A stretch of DNA of 64,000 bases, taken from Leptodactylus fallax. Taxonomy: Eukaryota; Chordata; Amphibia; Anura; Leptodactylidae. Numbering within the stretch: the stretch's first letter is position 1; every line of letters starts with the position of its first letter. The position numbers and the translations under genes were made by a program. The DNA lies in contig CAMRHE010000035.1 in NCBI GenBank assembly GCA_947044405.1, positions 7,909,501 through 7,973,500 of the forward strand. The letters run 5' to 3'. This document shows positions 12,260-23,280 of this stretch, piece by piece. A model generated the notes under the pieces. The model saw nothing but the letters and a program-made list of their open reading frames with translations, was not told the DNA's origin and ran no database searches.

Positions 12260-12607
12260 AGGTGATCAAAGTTCCTTCCCCCCAGTACAAGTCCATAGAC
12301 TTGTACTGGGGGGGGGGGGCGTTCCTCACAGCTCAGTGTCATCGCTGGGCGGTAAGGACCGCCCCCTCTGACAGTACAGGGCTATGGACAAGTACAGTCG
12401 GGGGGGGCGTTCCTCACAGCCCAGCTAGACTGTCAGGAACGCCCTTCTGACAGTGGGCATAGATCGTGCCTAAATTAACGGCACCGATATTTACAGCCCC
12501 AGGGCACATAATGGGAAAGCCGACAGTGCGCTGAATTCAGCGCACTGTCGGCTTTCTAGTGGTATATAAAACCGTATGTGCATGAGGACCTGAAAGGTTC
12601 TCTTTAA
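12260..12607. mobile_element. TTAA MITE half-element with inverted-repeat cassettes (right end)
   Basis: Ends CTGAAAGGTTCTCTTTAA, the complement of the start of the related copy at 15246. Inside are GC-rich cassettes with GCGTTCCTCACAGC, poly-G runs (12309-12319) and an exact hairpin GCCGACAGTGCGCTGAATTC with its complement near 12520-12555. The left end is not recognisable. Confidence 0.65.
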
Positions 12608-13530
12608 ATCTCAGCCACTCTCATTGTACAGCACTTCACATTCAGCAGAATTGCCAGCAGTTAACCCACTGCATTCTCAGAATGTGTGGCCTTAGCCTAA
12701 GGCTGAAACCACACATTGTGGAAAAGCTGCGTTTTTTTTTTTTAGCTAAAGCTAAAGAGTGGATTTTGCAGGAGGGAGAATTATTCCTTTATATTTCTCA
12801 TTCCTTTTCAAGCCTGTCTTGACTCCAAAAAACACAGGAAAATCTGCAATGTGTGGCTTCAGCTGAAGGCTGGTTTCTAATGACAACACCATAGGGACCT
12901 TTGATTGATACTTTAGGGCAGGAGTAGCAACCTTCGACACTGTAGCTGTTGTAAAACTACAACTCCCAGCATGCATACTTGCTCTGCTGTTCTTGGAACT
13001 CCCATGGAAGTGAATTGAGCATGTTGGGAGTTAAAGTTTCACAGCAGCTGGAGTGCCAAAGGTTGCTGACCCCTGCTTTAGGCCATTGACATATTGGGGA
13101 GGCATTTATCAAGCTTCTTGCAACATTTTTCTTCTGATCCTGCCCCTGAGTCGTTTATGATGTGCATTTTGTTTTATTAAGAAAGGGGCACTCCAGTACA
13201 TGGTCAGTGTACAAAAAACCTCACTGCTTTGAAATCACAAATTACATAAGATGAATTTTGCACTTTTTGAGAGCAGTTGAAACTGCATTAAAAGAAAAAA
13301 AAAGCATATGCAGTTTTGGGCTCATGCTACATGTTGTGGAAAAGCTGCATTTTTTGTTGCAGAATTTGCTTCAGTTTTTTGAGTTAAAGTCTTCAAAAGG
13401 ATTGGGAAGTATAAATGAAGCACTTGTGCGTCTCCTGTTTGTTAAATCCACTTTGGCTCAAAAAAAAAAAAAAAAGTAGCTTTTCCACAATGTGGGGCCT
13501 TAGCCTAAAGCTGCTCAAACAACAGCACAA
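12608..13530. repeat. Diverged palindromic repeat fragments
   Basis: Segments near 12700-12870 and 13320-13505 share CACATTGTGGAAAAGCTGC and the complement CTTTTCCACAATGTGGGGCC. They resemble segments at 6880-7100 and 7670-7950. These look like old MITE arms. There is no coding potential. Confidence 0.5.
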
Positions 13531-13705
13531 CTTGGTGGTTAGACTTGTAGTGCTGGGTGGGGTCCTGGATTCACATATGGCTAAGTATAACATGTGCATG
13601 GAATTTGTATGTTCTTCCTGTGCATGTGTTTTCTCCCACACACCAAAGACATATTAATAGGGTATTCACCTGTGAGTCCTATTTAGGACAATGAGTGATG
13701 ACAAT
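13531..13705 (+). mobile_element. Degenerate copy of tRNA-derived SINE
   Basis: Follows the order of the SINE at 31334-31602: GGTGGTTAG, GGGTCCTGGATTC (eroded B box), GAATTTGTATGTTC, TTTTCTCCCACACACCAAAG and CATATTAATAGGG. It is diverged, and its tRNA-like head is incomplete. Confidence 0.6.
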
Positions 13706-14880
13706 GGGGCATGTTTATTAAGACTGACGTATTGTATGCCAGTCTTAATAAATGGCCTGACCTGCGCAAGGAATTAGAGATTTATGAAGAGGCTGCGGCC
13801 TCTTCATAAATCTGTTGGACATCTCTGCTCCAGAACGGAAATATACGTAGATTTCCAATGTAACTCACCCGAGAAAACTGACATTAGTTTTAATAAATCA
13901 GCAGAATGTGGCGGGTGAGGGTCGGATAGAATACAAAGACTATGTACATTTTAAATCTGTTGTAAAACTGTTTAAAACTAATAAAAATTGGAACAGAAAA
14001 TAGCTTTCCAGTCTCTAACTGACCTAAGACAGGGTTCACATATGCGTCGGAGTCTCCGTTTGGAGATTGTATTGCAGTGACCTCTAAAAAATCGTTGGAT
14101 GAAAAAGTCCTATAAATCCGACTTTTTCATCTGGCGGTTTAAGTTGAAAACAGCGGACACCCTATAGACCCCATGAGAGTCACTAGGGTCTATCGGTTAT
14201 CATTGGTGTCTGCTGTTTTAGTGGTCCATGTGTGGACTGACCAGAACAATGGACCCCAGGATGCAAGTCTGAACTTGGCATTAAGTAGACAATCCCTTTA
14301 AGCAAGCACTTTGTAAATGACCTACAGTTCTGTACATTGAGGCTGGGTTTACACAGAACGTTACTAATACAATTAGAAAGTGCATGAAATTCTTAAGTAA
14401 AAAAGCACTATGTAAATTCAGCCTAAATGTAATATAATTCATGAACTCTATTGACCCTGTCTTTCCAGATTTTTGTTTTGTTCTGCCTTTTTCTTATTGC
14501 ACCGTATATTAATAGTGTGTCTATTGTATTAGTATTTGCATAAAACTGGAATATGCCAGATACAAACTGGAGCAGTTGCCCATAGCTACTAGTCAGACGA
14601 CCTCTTTGTTGTGTGGACAGCACTTTCTGTTTGCATTAGAGGTAGATGAAGTTCACTGCTGTTTGCAGTCCTCTATACGTTGTTAAACAATATGCACCAG
14701 CAAGTCTCATACATTTTTAAGTGTTCACAATATTGTATCAGTAAAGGAAAGCTCACCATCACCCTTTAGTGTAATTCTAAGACAAAGGTACCTCTGATCA
14801 TTTCAGAATGATATATTAGGGTGTATTTTCACATAGCTGCATGTATAAGCCAATCAGACAATTATACAGTATAATAATGT
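13706..14880. other. No gene; palindromic repeat arm near 14030-14290
   Basis: GGGTTCACATATGCGTCGGAG at 14033 resembles the arms of the MITE at 20634-20848. Otherwise nothing is recognised. Confidence 0.4.
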
Positions 14881-14899
14881 GATCATTGGCAGCTGCATG

Positions 14900-15240
14900 C
14901 AAGTAGCTTTTCAACCGCATGCAGCTGGTACTTACATAGTACGGTTGAAAAAAGACCTATGCCCATCAAGTTCAACCAGGGGATGGGAAAGGGCATAACA
15001 TTCTTTGCATTTCCATAAGCATCAATGTTATTTTTCTCTAAAAAGGCATCTAATCCTTTTTGAAGCCTGTCAGCTGTGACCAGTTCCTGGGGTAGGCTAT
15101 TCCACAGATTCACACTCTTTACAGTGAATAAGTCTTAACAGCTCTTGAAACACTTTTTTATTATCTTTTGAGGGGATTTTACATGGAACAGCTTTTCCCT
15201 ATATTTCATGTATGGGCCATTTATATAGATTTATCATATC
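14900..15240 (-). mobile_element. 3' fragment of a CR1-like LINE
   Basis: The minus strand encodes LWNSLPQELVTADRLQKG followed by LDAFLEKNNIDAYGN, the carboxyl end of a non-LTR retrotransposon ORF2, and then the terminal tail. The same protein and DNA are present on the + strand at 50990-51200, at the 3' end of the larger LINE. It is a 5'-truncated insertion. Confidence 0.8.
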
Positions 15241-15245
15241 TCCCC

Positions 15246-15690
15246 TTAAAGAGAACCTTTCACGTTCTTATGTATATGCGGTTTTACATACCACTAGAAA
15301 GCCGATAGTGCCCTGAATTCAGCGCACTGTCGACTTTCCCGTTATGTGCCTCGGGGCTGGAGTTATCGGTGGTCTTAGTTTCAGCGTCCACCGTCAGAAG
15401 GGCATTCCTGACAGTATACCTGGGCTGTGAGGAACGCCCTCCCTGACAGTACTCATCCATAGCCCTATACTGGGGGGGGGGGGGCGCGTTCCTCACAGCT
15501 CAGCGTCATCACTGGGTGGTAAGGAACGCCCTCCCTGACTGTACTCGTCCATAGCCCTGTACTGCCAGAGGGGGCGTTCCTTACAGCCCAGCGATGACGC
15601 TGAGCTGTGAGGAATGCCCCCCCCAAGCACAAGTCTATGGATGAGCACAGTCAGGGGGGACGTTCCTCACAGCCCAGCTGGAATCATTTT
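15246..15690. mobile_element. TTAA MITE half-element with repeated inverted cassettes (left end)
   Basis: Begins TTAAAGAGAACCTTTCAC and then repeats the AAAGCCGATAGTGC core of 12260-12607 in opposite sense. From 15420 to 15690 the cassette GGAACGCCC...GTCCATAGCCCT...GGGGCGTTCC recurs about five times in alternating orientation. A poly-G run is at 15472-15483. A terminal right TTAA was not found. Confidence 0.65.
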
Positions 15691-15699
15691 CAGGTGTCG

Positions 15700-16015
15700 T
15701 CTCATTTGCAGAGCCCCTAAACTAGCAGTACAGGGCAGACTCACTGAAAGTGACACCATTTTGAAAACTACACCCCTCAAGGAATTTACCAAGGAGTATA
15801 ATGAGCATTTTGACCCCACAGCTGTCACAGATTTTATTAACATTGGAACATGAAAATGAAAAATTACTAAAATGTCACTTTGTCCCCAAATGTTTCATTT
15901 TCACAAGGCGATAAAGGAGAAAAATAACCCAACGGTTCTTTACACAGTTTCTCATGAACATGACAATATCCCATATGTGGTCATAAACAGAACTACGATA
16001 CTTTTGTTAATAAGG
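15700..16015. repeat. Unclassified interspersed repeat fragment
   Basis: Contains ACACCCCTCAAGGAATTTAC, GAGCATTTTGACCCCACAG and CATTTTCACAAGG. I recognise these as parts of a repeat widespread in amphibian genomes, but I cannot name its class. No open frame. Confidence 0.4.
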
Positions 16016-16019
16016 CCGG

Positions 16020-16340
16020 GTCTGGTTTAATTACTACCCGATCTTCTGCAATAATAGTAAAGGGAGGATTAGCAGACAGTGCATGTAATTCCCCTATTCG
16101 TCTGGCTTAGGTAAGAGCTACCAGTAGAACGGTTTTAAGGGAAAGATTCTTAATTGTGATAGAGTCCAGAGGTTCAAAATGGGATTTAGTCAAAGTGGAC
16201 AGGACTGAATTTAAATTCGATTGGGGGGACCCTAGAAATAGTTATAGGTCTACTACTGAAGGAAGCCTTGATGAACTAGTCAAACCAGGGATAGTCAGCG
16301 CGTTTAATACTGAGAAGAGCGCTTAGGGCCAAAACTTGTA
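16020..16340 (-). pseudogene. Tyrosine-recombinase-like fragment of the DIRS-like element
   Basis: Combining minus-strand frames gives recognisable phrases: VLALSALLSI, SRVPP, SPFEPLDSI, NLSLKTVLLVALTSA and an arginine-rich GELHAL-like stretch. The last matches the box containing the first catalytic arginine in DIRS/Ngaro recombinases. Several frameshifts and stops are present. Later catalytic boxes would lie past 16016 and are missing. Confidence 0.6.
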
Positions 16341-16343
16341 CTT

Positions 16344-16832
16344 TTAAAGGCAATCTGTCAGGGCAATTTGGGACACTAAACCACCCACACGTCCATATGG
16401 ACCTGGGGTTTAGTGTCCCAAATCACCCTGTTATAACGCAATCCATGGCCACATTAAAAATAAAAAACCTTTATACTCACCCGCCCGCTGTACTCACCGC
16501 GCCTGCCCAGTTCTTCAATGAAGCCAGAGGAGTACACCTCGGCTTCAGTGCGCATGACCCTCAATTACGTAGTGAAGCTGGGGTGTCCATCTTTGGCTTC
16601 ACTGAAGAACAGCGCAGGCGTGCCACCGAAGAATCTCATGAATAAGCCAGACCGTTCTTGCCAAACAGCGTAAATCGGACCCTTCTCTAGGTAAAAATAA
16701 AGGTTTTTTATTTTTAATGCGCCTGCAGATTGCATTACAACAGGGCGATCTGGGACAGTAAACCCCAGGTCTATAAGGACCTGTGGGTGGTTTAGTGTCC
16801 CAGATTGACCTGACCTGACAGATTCCCTTTAA
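16344..16832. mobile_element. TTAA MITE inserted in the DIRS-like element
   Basis: The element is 489 bp between TTAA at 16344-16347 and 16829-16832. Inverted repeats of about 125 bp share AATCTGTCAGG, GGGACACTAAACCACCCA, CCTGGGGTTTA and TTAAAAATAAAAAACC. No coding capacity; the frame at 16397-16645 lies across the arm and centre and is incidental. Confidence 0.85.
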
Positions 16833-17227
16833 GGTGCTGATAGAAAGACCCTTCTCTAGCCCTTTCTAGAGAAATTCAAGAATCTGACTCCTAGGCTCCT
16901 CCGCTAACCCAGGGGAACCCCTATGAATCAGACCCTGAGAAAACCCCCTGGATGCTTACAATCTTCACTCAAATTCCAGACCTCAAATGTAGATGACTGG
17001 ACTCTGGGTGGATAATGGGACTTTGACAGAGAAGGTCCGTGTTGTCCGGAAGAATCCAGGGGTCCGAATTGGACAGGATCCTTAACCAGGCTCTCCTTCC
17101 CCAAAAGGAGGCAATTAGGATAACTCTCACCCCTTGATATACAGGGCGAGGACCAGCGGTTCTGACAGCTGAAGAATCTGACTCATAATCCTCATAAGGG
17201 GAAGGGACATCGTACTACACTGCCTGT

Positions 17228-17966
17228 TTATATGAGATTGTGGTCATGTTGTTGGATATGATCCTGACATGACGGTTTAGGATATACTGACCTGTGGCCT
17301 CCAGGATATTTAGAACTGCATTTAGCTCCTTCTGGTTGGAGGAGCCCCAAGCAAGGTTCCTCATCCAGGAACACCTGATTTCCCATGTGGCCTCCCACCC
17401 CCAAGCGCTGGTACCCGTGGGAGTCAGGGGATCTTAGATCTTCCCTGGGACTCCTACTTCTAGGTGATCCCTGACTAACCACCAGTCCAGGGCAGCCCTT
17501 GTAGTGCAAGAGACCCACATTAACCTGTCCAGAATTTATTCCTCCTGTCGGCAAGCAGCCATGATTTCTCACTGAAGGTCCCAGGAGTGGCTCTGAGCCC
17601 AAGGGACCGCTGGAATGCGAGCAGTGAGAGACCCCGGGATGGACATGGCTTTCCTTATGGTAACTTTTGGAAATGGAATAACTGCCCTCACTAAGAACTG
17701 GACAACATTTATTTTCTCTGAAGAAAGAAAATATATCTGAGTAGTTGAATCTAAAATGATTCCAAGGAATTTCTTCTCTTGGGAAGGAATTGTTTTTTTG
17801 TTTTTTTTTTCAATTTTACTAGCCACCCTAATTTCTCTAGAATTTTCAAAACCATCTTGACACTGTCCAAAGAGGCAGTTCTAGATCTTTCCACAATGAG
17901 AAAATCGTCTAAATATGAGATAAAAAGAATAACCTTTTCTCTTTTCGGATGGTGGGAAGGCTCCAA
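17228..17966 (-). pseudogene. DIRS-like reverse transcriptase and RNase H remnant
   Basis: The minus strand encodes LFISYLDDFLIVERSR, the YxDD metal-binding box, then LKILEKLGWLVKLKK. A shifted frame follows with KKFLGIILDSTTQIYFL and TAWIPAVPWAQSHS-like sequence, matching the reverse transcriptase thumb of DIRS elements. Further on, HVRIISNNMTT-like sequence corresponds to the end of the RNase H domain. At least three frame changes make it non-functional. Confidence 0.75.
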
Positions 17967-18027
17967 GAAACTGTTCCCTAGGGGCCATATCCCTTAACTG
18001 ATTTTTTTAATTCTCCTAATCAGATCA

Positions 18028-18225
18028 TCAGGGATATTGCCGTGCATATAGCACTATATTGGGTTTAAGAGGTGCCCCGATGGACTCCCAAGTACGCATC
18101 AAGAAACTTTCTGCTTTCTTCTCAAGTGGGTCCCTAAGGGTACCCATATCTTCAAAAGGAAGCTCTAGATATGACGACACCAATCTTAGGCACCGTATCC
18201 CAAAGAGAGCAAGCTTCCTCCTCAA
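18028..18225 (-). pseudogene. Gag-like fragment of the DIRS-like element
   Basis: The minus strand encodes SYLELPFEDMGTLRDPLEK and ESFLMRTWESIGAPLKPNI, which I recognise from the first open frame of DIRS-type elements. The fragment is open for 65 codons but has no proper start or continuation. Confidence 0.6.
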
Positions 18226-18559
18226 GTGGGAGTACTTGCGCTTGACCCCAACCCCCCTCGGGTTAAATCAATTGTCTGGGTTTTTTTACATCCTTTTTTT
18301 TTTACATGAGTTATGAAAAATATGTAGGGCAAAGGCATGCCTAGCTCGCTCAGTCCATATTCACAAAATGTGGCACATGTTTGGCACAATGTGCACCACA
18401 ATATCACCGCCTCTGTTCCAGAAAACTGGTGTAGAGGGATTGATAAATTCCCCCACTGAGTATATTAACAGAAATCTATGTATCAATCAACTCCTGACTT
18501 ATAGCATGCTGCTTGCAGATTGCATTGCATTTTCCATGTGACAGGTTGGCTTTACAGTT

Positions 18560-18650
18560 CACCACCTTCCATATTGTTTTATTTATTATGCTTACTTGTA
18601 TAGCGCCATCATATTCTGCAGCGCTTTACAGTTTTAGATCCGACATTCTG
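18560..18650 (-). mobile_element. SINE tail fragment
   Basis: TATAGCGCCATCATATTCTG and CAGCGCTTTACAG are the complement of the last 60 bases of the SINE at 31334-31602. The tRNA-like head is absent. Confidence 0.55.
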
Positions 18651-20142
18651 TGCTGATTGTTTCTTATATATAAAATCTCCTAGTAGTGGCTGCAAAAATG
18701 AGTAATTCAATTAGTAATTAATATATAGTTATATTAAAGACTAAAATATTTGGAATGTAATTTTCAGATGTACTAAGATTAGTTCAATAAACATTGCCAA
18801 AATCAATAGTACCGTACTTGGGATATAAGAAAGGTTATGTTTAAACATACATGTTTTCTGAGGCACTGTTTGAAGCCAGGTTTGACTTCAAAACCTGCAT
18901 CTAAAAACCTGAACGTGTCAACAGATATATCAGTCTTTAAAAACCCAATCCCGACATCCACCGTAATAGTATGGTAGATGTCAGGTCAATTAAATATGAT
19001 GGCCACTCTGAAGCAGGGCGGCCACCCCAGCCGCCAGGTCTCCACTATTCTGTACACTGGAGACCTGACACTAATGCCTGCAATTAGAGTTCTCTCTGAT
19101 CGTGGGCATTTTCACTTTCTATGGACCCCATATGAACCTACATCGGCTCCAATACCTTTTTCAGTACAGGACGGCTCCTATGTGACAAGATTGCGGGAGC
19201 CATCCTGTTTCCATGACTGCTGGGAGCTTTATGAAGGCTCCTAGGCTTGTCTTCACTAGATCTCTATTGAAGCTTGCCTGTGACAAGCCTAAAAATAAAT
19301 GTAGTGATTTCCTTTGCCTAGATCTCAAATAAAAAATAAACAAAATCAAACATAAACAAATTGTGCACCCACATGGTCCAAAATGCCTGCATTACAAATG
19401 TATGAAATTATTTTTCCCATATTGTGAATGCCATAGTGGGGGAAAAAAATGTCCAAACCACCCCATAGTTTCGCTGTTTCGCTTCCTAAAATAATTAGAA
19501 TAAAAAGCGAATAAAACATCATACATTCCCTAAAATGGTATAAATAAAAAGTACATCTGCCCTGAATACTTAAATATAAAACGCAGTTTTTCTCTAATTC
19601 TACCCTTTTCTGAGTTTTTTTTTCTAGCTTCCCAGTACACCCTATGGAATATTAAATAGTATCAATACAAAGTACAATTTATCCTGCAAAAATTAAGCTC
19701 TCACACGTTTCTCTGAACAGAAAAAAAAAATATAACTTTTGGAAGGCAGTGAGTAAAAAATTAAAATTGAAAAATGGCTGCAGCGGAAAGGGGATAAAAC
19801 AAGTTTCTCACAAGAACAGTATCTATTGAAATATAAGCACAGTCAGATAGCAAGGGTTCACATGAATAAAACGCTGCCTCTGTTGCTGAGATATTAGTTT
19901 AGATATGCTAATGGATGTTTGTTGCAGTGAGGGTGCTACATGCAGGCGATAGTTTTTATTCTTCAGCCCATTAGCACTGGGCATACAGTCATCTAAAGAA
20001 GGATAAGTTTAATCATCCTATGCCTTCTGCTTCTGACACAACTAGTGAACGGGTCTGAATAAGTGAACTGTCGATTCACACAGACGCCAGAAGTCCCTTT
20101 GTCTATGAAGTCTGTATGCTAATCTCAGAAAAGCCTTTTAAG
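18651..20142. other. No gene recognised
   Basis: Short frames only. The A/T content is high around 19310-19780. I see no diagnostic repeat termini. Confidence 0.4.
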
Positions 20143-20403
20143 GCTAAGGCCCCACGTGGTGTCCCGCAGCAAAAAAAGCGCTTTAGACAGAAAGTTTGCA
20201 GAGTTTTCCGCTGTGGACTTTCTGTTGCAATTATACCTATGGGGAAACCGCTGGCGTTTCCGTAGGTATAATTGACATGCTGCAATTTCCAAAATCGTGC
20301 CAGTTTTGGAAATTGCCGCGTGTCCACAGCGCGTTTTTTTCCGCAAAGTGAGCATGGGATTCACTAGAATCACGGCGTTTACACCACGTGGGGCTTTAGC
20401 CTA
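20143..20403. mobile_element. Palindromic MITE
   Basis: Starts GGCTAAGGCCCCACGTGGTG and ends CACCACGTGGGGCTTTAGCC, nearly perfect inverted repeats. Interior halves are also self-complementary (GGTATAATTGACATG region, TTTCCAAAATCG). Non-coding. Related sequence occurs at 7670-7950. Confidence 0.75.
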
Positions 20404-20633
20404 AAGGATTGTTCCATCTGATCAACACCCTATTACTTTGCAGCTCCTTCTATAAGCTTATCATAGGGTGATCATCCTCCAGTTTTCAGTTATTACAGGG
20501 CATGCTACAAACCCTATTAATGTCCTAGAAATCGCCTTGAAGAAATAGATAGATGTAGCTGCAGTTCCCACAATGCTACTAAATAATGCTGGAGGCTTCC
20601 TGTGATGGATTAGAAATTGCAGTTACATTATAA

Positions 20634-20848
20634 GGCTAGGTTCACACTTGCACTAGGCTCTCTGTCGTTGAGGCCCCCCCACTAAAACAGTGGTTACCTG
20701 CGAACCCCATATAATAAAATGGGGTCCGCCAAGTTTCTGTCGTTTTTATACTGAAAGCAGCAGAGAGAAAAGTCCTCCGTACAAGACTTTCCTCTATGCT
20801 GATTTTCAGCGGAGTCTCTCCACTCCGCAGATGTGAACCTAGCCTAAC
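20634..20848. mobile_element. Palindromic MITE
   Basis: Ends AAGGCTAGGTTCACAC and TGTGAACCTAGCCTAA are inverted repeats of about 16 bp. The interior is partly self-complementary. Non-coding. Confidence 0.7.
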
Positions 20849-20879
20849 TTGGAGCTCTATATCAGTCTATGAGAAATAT

Positions 20880-21192
20880 ATTTCTACTCTTTGTTGAGAT
20901 AAGCAATGAGTATTGGGGAAGTATAATTAAAGAAAGGTACAGGAACAGACTAGAAAAACTAGTGAAGAGAGCTAGTAACGGGCACCCCTCTAACCGGTTT
21001 CTCACAGACCATGGAGAAAAGAATCCTGGAGAAGCTGAAATCTATCATGCTAAACCCAAGGTACATTTATATCGATACAATAATGACTGACACAGAGCAT
21101 CAAGATAAGCTGTTAAGTTTCTTTTGTATTTAGTTCAGCTGCCTTCATGGCAAACGAGTTTCCACTTCAGGATAAATAAAGTTCTATTCTCT
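20880..21192 (+). mobile_element. 3' end of an L2-like LINE
   Basis: Encodes ERYRNRLEKLVKRASN and, after a frame change, EKRILEKLKSIMLNPRYIY, matching the region near the carboxyl end of L2/jockey-type reverse transcriptase proteins. It ends with GATAAATAAAGTTCTATTCT, an AATAAA-like signal followed by a short TTCTATTC-type tail. It is 5' truncated. The clade assignment is tentative. Confidence 0.6.
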
Positions 21193-21522
21193 TCTATTCT
21201 GCTATCTCACCACTCTTAGGTCTAGCTGCTTCTATATACAGTACTTGTTGCATTGGTGCGGCGCTGGCACATGGAACAAGCCTATGGAAGCCGTGGTGGA
21301 ACATAGAACTAGTATATAGGTGCAGCGCCTGTACAGGGACTCGCTGATCCTACCTGCCTGCTTCAGATGCCGATGCATATTAAGTCAGTACAGTGTGGTG
21401 CCTGAGCAGGCAAATAGGAGCAGCGAGTCCTGAGATTGGTAAGATTATCAAATTCAATGCTCCCACTCCAGACGAGGGGCACAAGATTTATTACTGTATG
21501 TGTGGGAGAAGGGCACAAGGGG

Positions 21523-21524
<2 letters not shown>

Positions 21525-21553
<29 letters not shown>

Positions 21554-21880
21554 TCCTTAATAATCCCACCATGGGGAAATTCAGTGTGTTACAGCAGCAA
21601 AGATATGCAATGCAAAGATAAGCAATACAAATACATCATATACAAGAACGTTCCAACGTAGAGGTATTTAATTGATAGTAGACAGACTGATAGAAAGGTA
21701 CAGGTAAAGAAGTAGCGGAAGGGGGGGGGGAATATCACAACAGAAAGATATAAGTTCTCTGTGTTGAATGATCTCCGCTTAGGTCGGTGTTGGTTGTACA
21801 TTATACTGTAATGGGTGCAGAAGAGGCTACACATACATATATTTGCTGATTTAGCCATTACCAAACAAATTGGCAAGGTG
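21525..21880 (-). mobile_element. L2-like LINE 3' end with (TTA)n tail
   Basis: The minus strand encodes YNQHRPKRRSFNTEN, matching 51890-51915 of the copy at 51690-52145. The plus strand shares GGGGAAATTCAGTGTGTTAC with that copy. An (AAT)n run at 21525-21552 is the 3' tail on the minus strand. Confidence 0.7.
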
Positions 21881-22321
21881 TGACGCTAAGCTAGATGTGC
21901 ACGTCGTCAATGTGTTCACTTGATCACCCTCCAAACAATTGTTCTTTTAATGTGTCACATTGCAGATATAAAACACACAGTATTATCATAGTAGAAGGAT
22001 AATATATACAATGTCAGAGTATACATAAGGAAAACATGATACTGGAGCCACCACTGGCCAAAATAGGATTGGGCCATTTGAATGTAGCACCAAAACCCTG
22101 ATTTTTCCTACACCTGTCTTAATTCATTGCCTGACAGGTGCAAGGCACAAGATGCACCTGAATTATTAAGAGTCCTTGACTATACCTGACTGGTATAGGT
22201 TTACTGTAACTCATGACAGAAAACTGACATGAGTTTACACCTGAAATTGCCTTGATCTCTGCCCTGCTCCATCCACTTTTCTAAAAAGTGTTGAGCAAGT
22301 TGGAAAATGAAGAAAGTGGCT

Positions 22322-22352
<31 letters not shown>

Positions 22353-22905
22353 CTGCCATGCGTCACTCATTCACTTATTTTAGTAAAGTTCCCCCCCTGT
22401 TTTGGCATACGTGCACATGAAGTAGCAATACAAGGAACTGTACACGGAGTTTTGTCTTGTGCCCCAAATTCTTCTACAAAAACTGCCCTGTGAAACCTGC
22501 AATGGAAAGCTGAAGCTGGGCCTCGTATTTACAGTTTGGGTTTGTTCGCCAATTAGCCTCATATACAATGACATATAATTCGACATAACATGAGCCTCGT
22601 GCTGCGGACTCTGTGGTAATTCAGCCATGGAAGCTGCAGCGAGATCGAGCAGGGAGGACTGAAAAAAGACATATCTGCCACTTTCTCCCTTTTAAAATAA
22701 TGCAAGGCCGGTTTCAGAAGGAGTTTAGAGCTGATATTTCGAAACTGCCTCAAATCAGATCCAAATTATGCCAAATGTACATACCCTTAGACATCTAGCA
22801 GTGGGCTCAGCAGGTATCTGACTGTGGAGGTGCAATGAGTGGATTTACAGTTTTGTTTTTTTGTTTTGTTTTTTTGTGCCTCATGGGTTATTCAGTTTCA
22901 GTGGG
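21881..22905. other. No gene recognised
   Basis: Contains poly-T and TA tracts at 22321-22352. Short frames only. No repeat termini recognised. Confidence 0.4.
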
Positions 22906-23280
22906 TTAATGGGGTTATCCAGTTTCAGCAAAAGTGTTCTTGTTTGTGTAATGAGAAGTTATACAATTTCCTTTCTGTAGCCACTCTTCATTCTTCAGTT
23001 TTCTAAATTTATGCTTGCTGTATTTCATTGATTACTTCCAATGGATAAAAGTCAGTCCATGGTGGGCACACAGGTGCACAGCTTGTTACAAGACAGATGT
23101 CAGATTACTGTGCTGTGACTGTAATGAGCTGTGCACCTCTGTGTCCATCACATGGTCATGGACTAATTTTTATCCACTGAAGTGAACAATGAATAACAAC
23201 AAGCAGAGATCTAGAAATTGCATAACTTTCCATTATACAAACAATAACATTTATTTGCTGAAATTGGACAACCCCTTTAA
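22906..23280. mobile_element. TTAA MITE with long inverted repeats and palindromic core
   Basis: Bounded by TTAA at 22906-22909 and 23277-23280. Arms of about 65 bp share GGGGTT(A/G)TCCA, TTTCAGCAAA, TTGTTTGT and AAAGTTATGCAATTTC (one arm reads AGAAGTTATACAATTTC). The core CCATG...CACAGGTGCACAGC...GCTGTGCACCTCTGTGTCC...CATGG is a second palindrome. A copy lacking its right arm is at 60115. Confidence 0.83.

Larger units (their letters stand above)
16016..18240 (-). mobile_element. Decayed DIRS-like (tyrosine recombinase) retrotransposon
   Basis: Reading the minus strand, the order is a gag-like segment (18225-18028), reverse transcriptase with YLDD (17966-17569), an RNase H-like segment (about 17480-17228), then a tyrosine-recombinase-like segment (about 16340-16020). 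This order and the recombinase in place of an integrase define DIRS-type elements. Frameshifts and stops break every part, and a MITE (16344-16832) splits it. Terminal repeats were not found, so boundaries are approximate. Confidence 0.75.
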
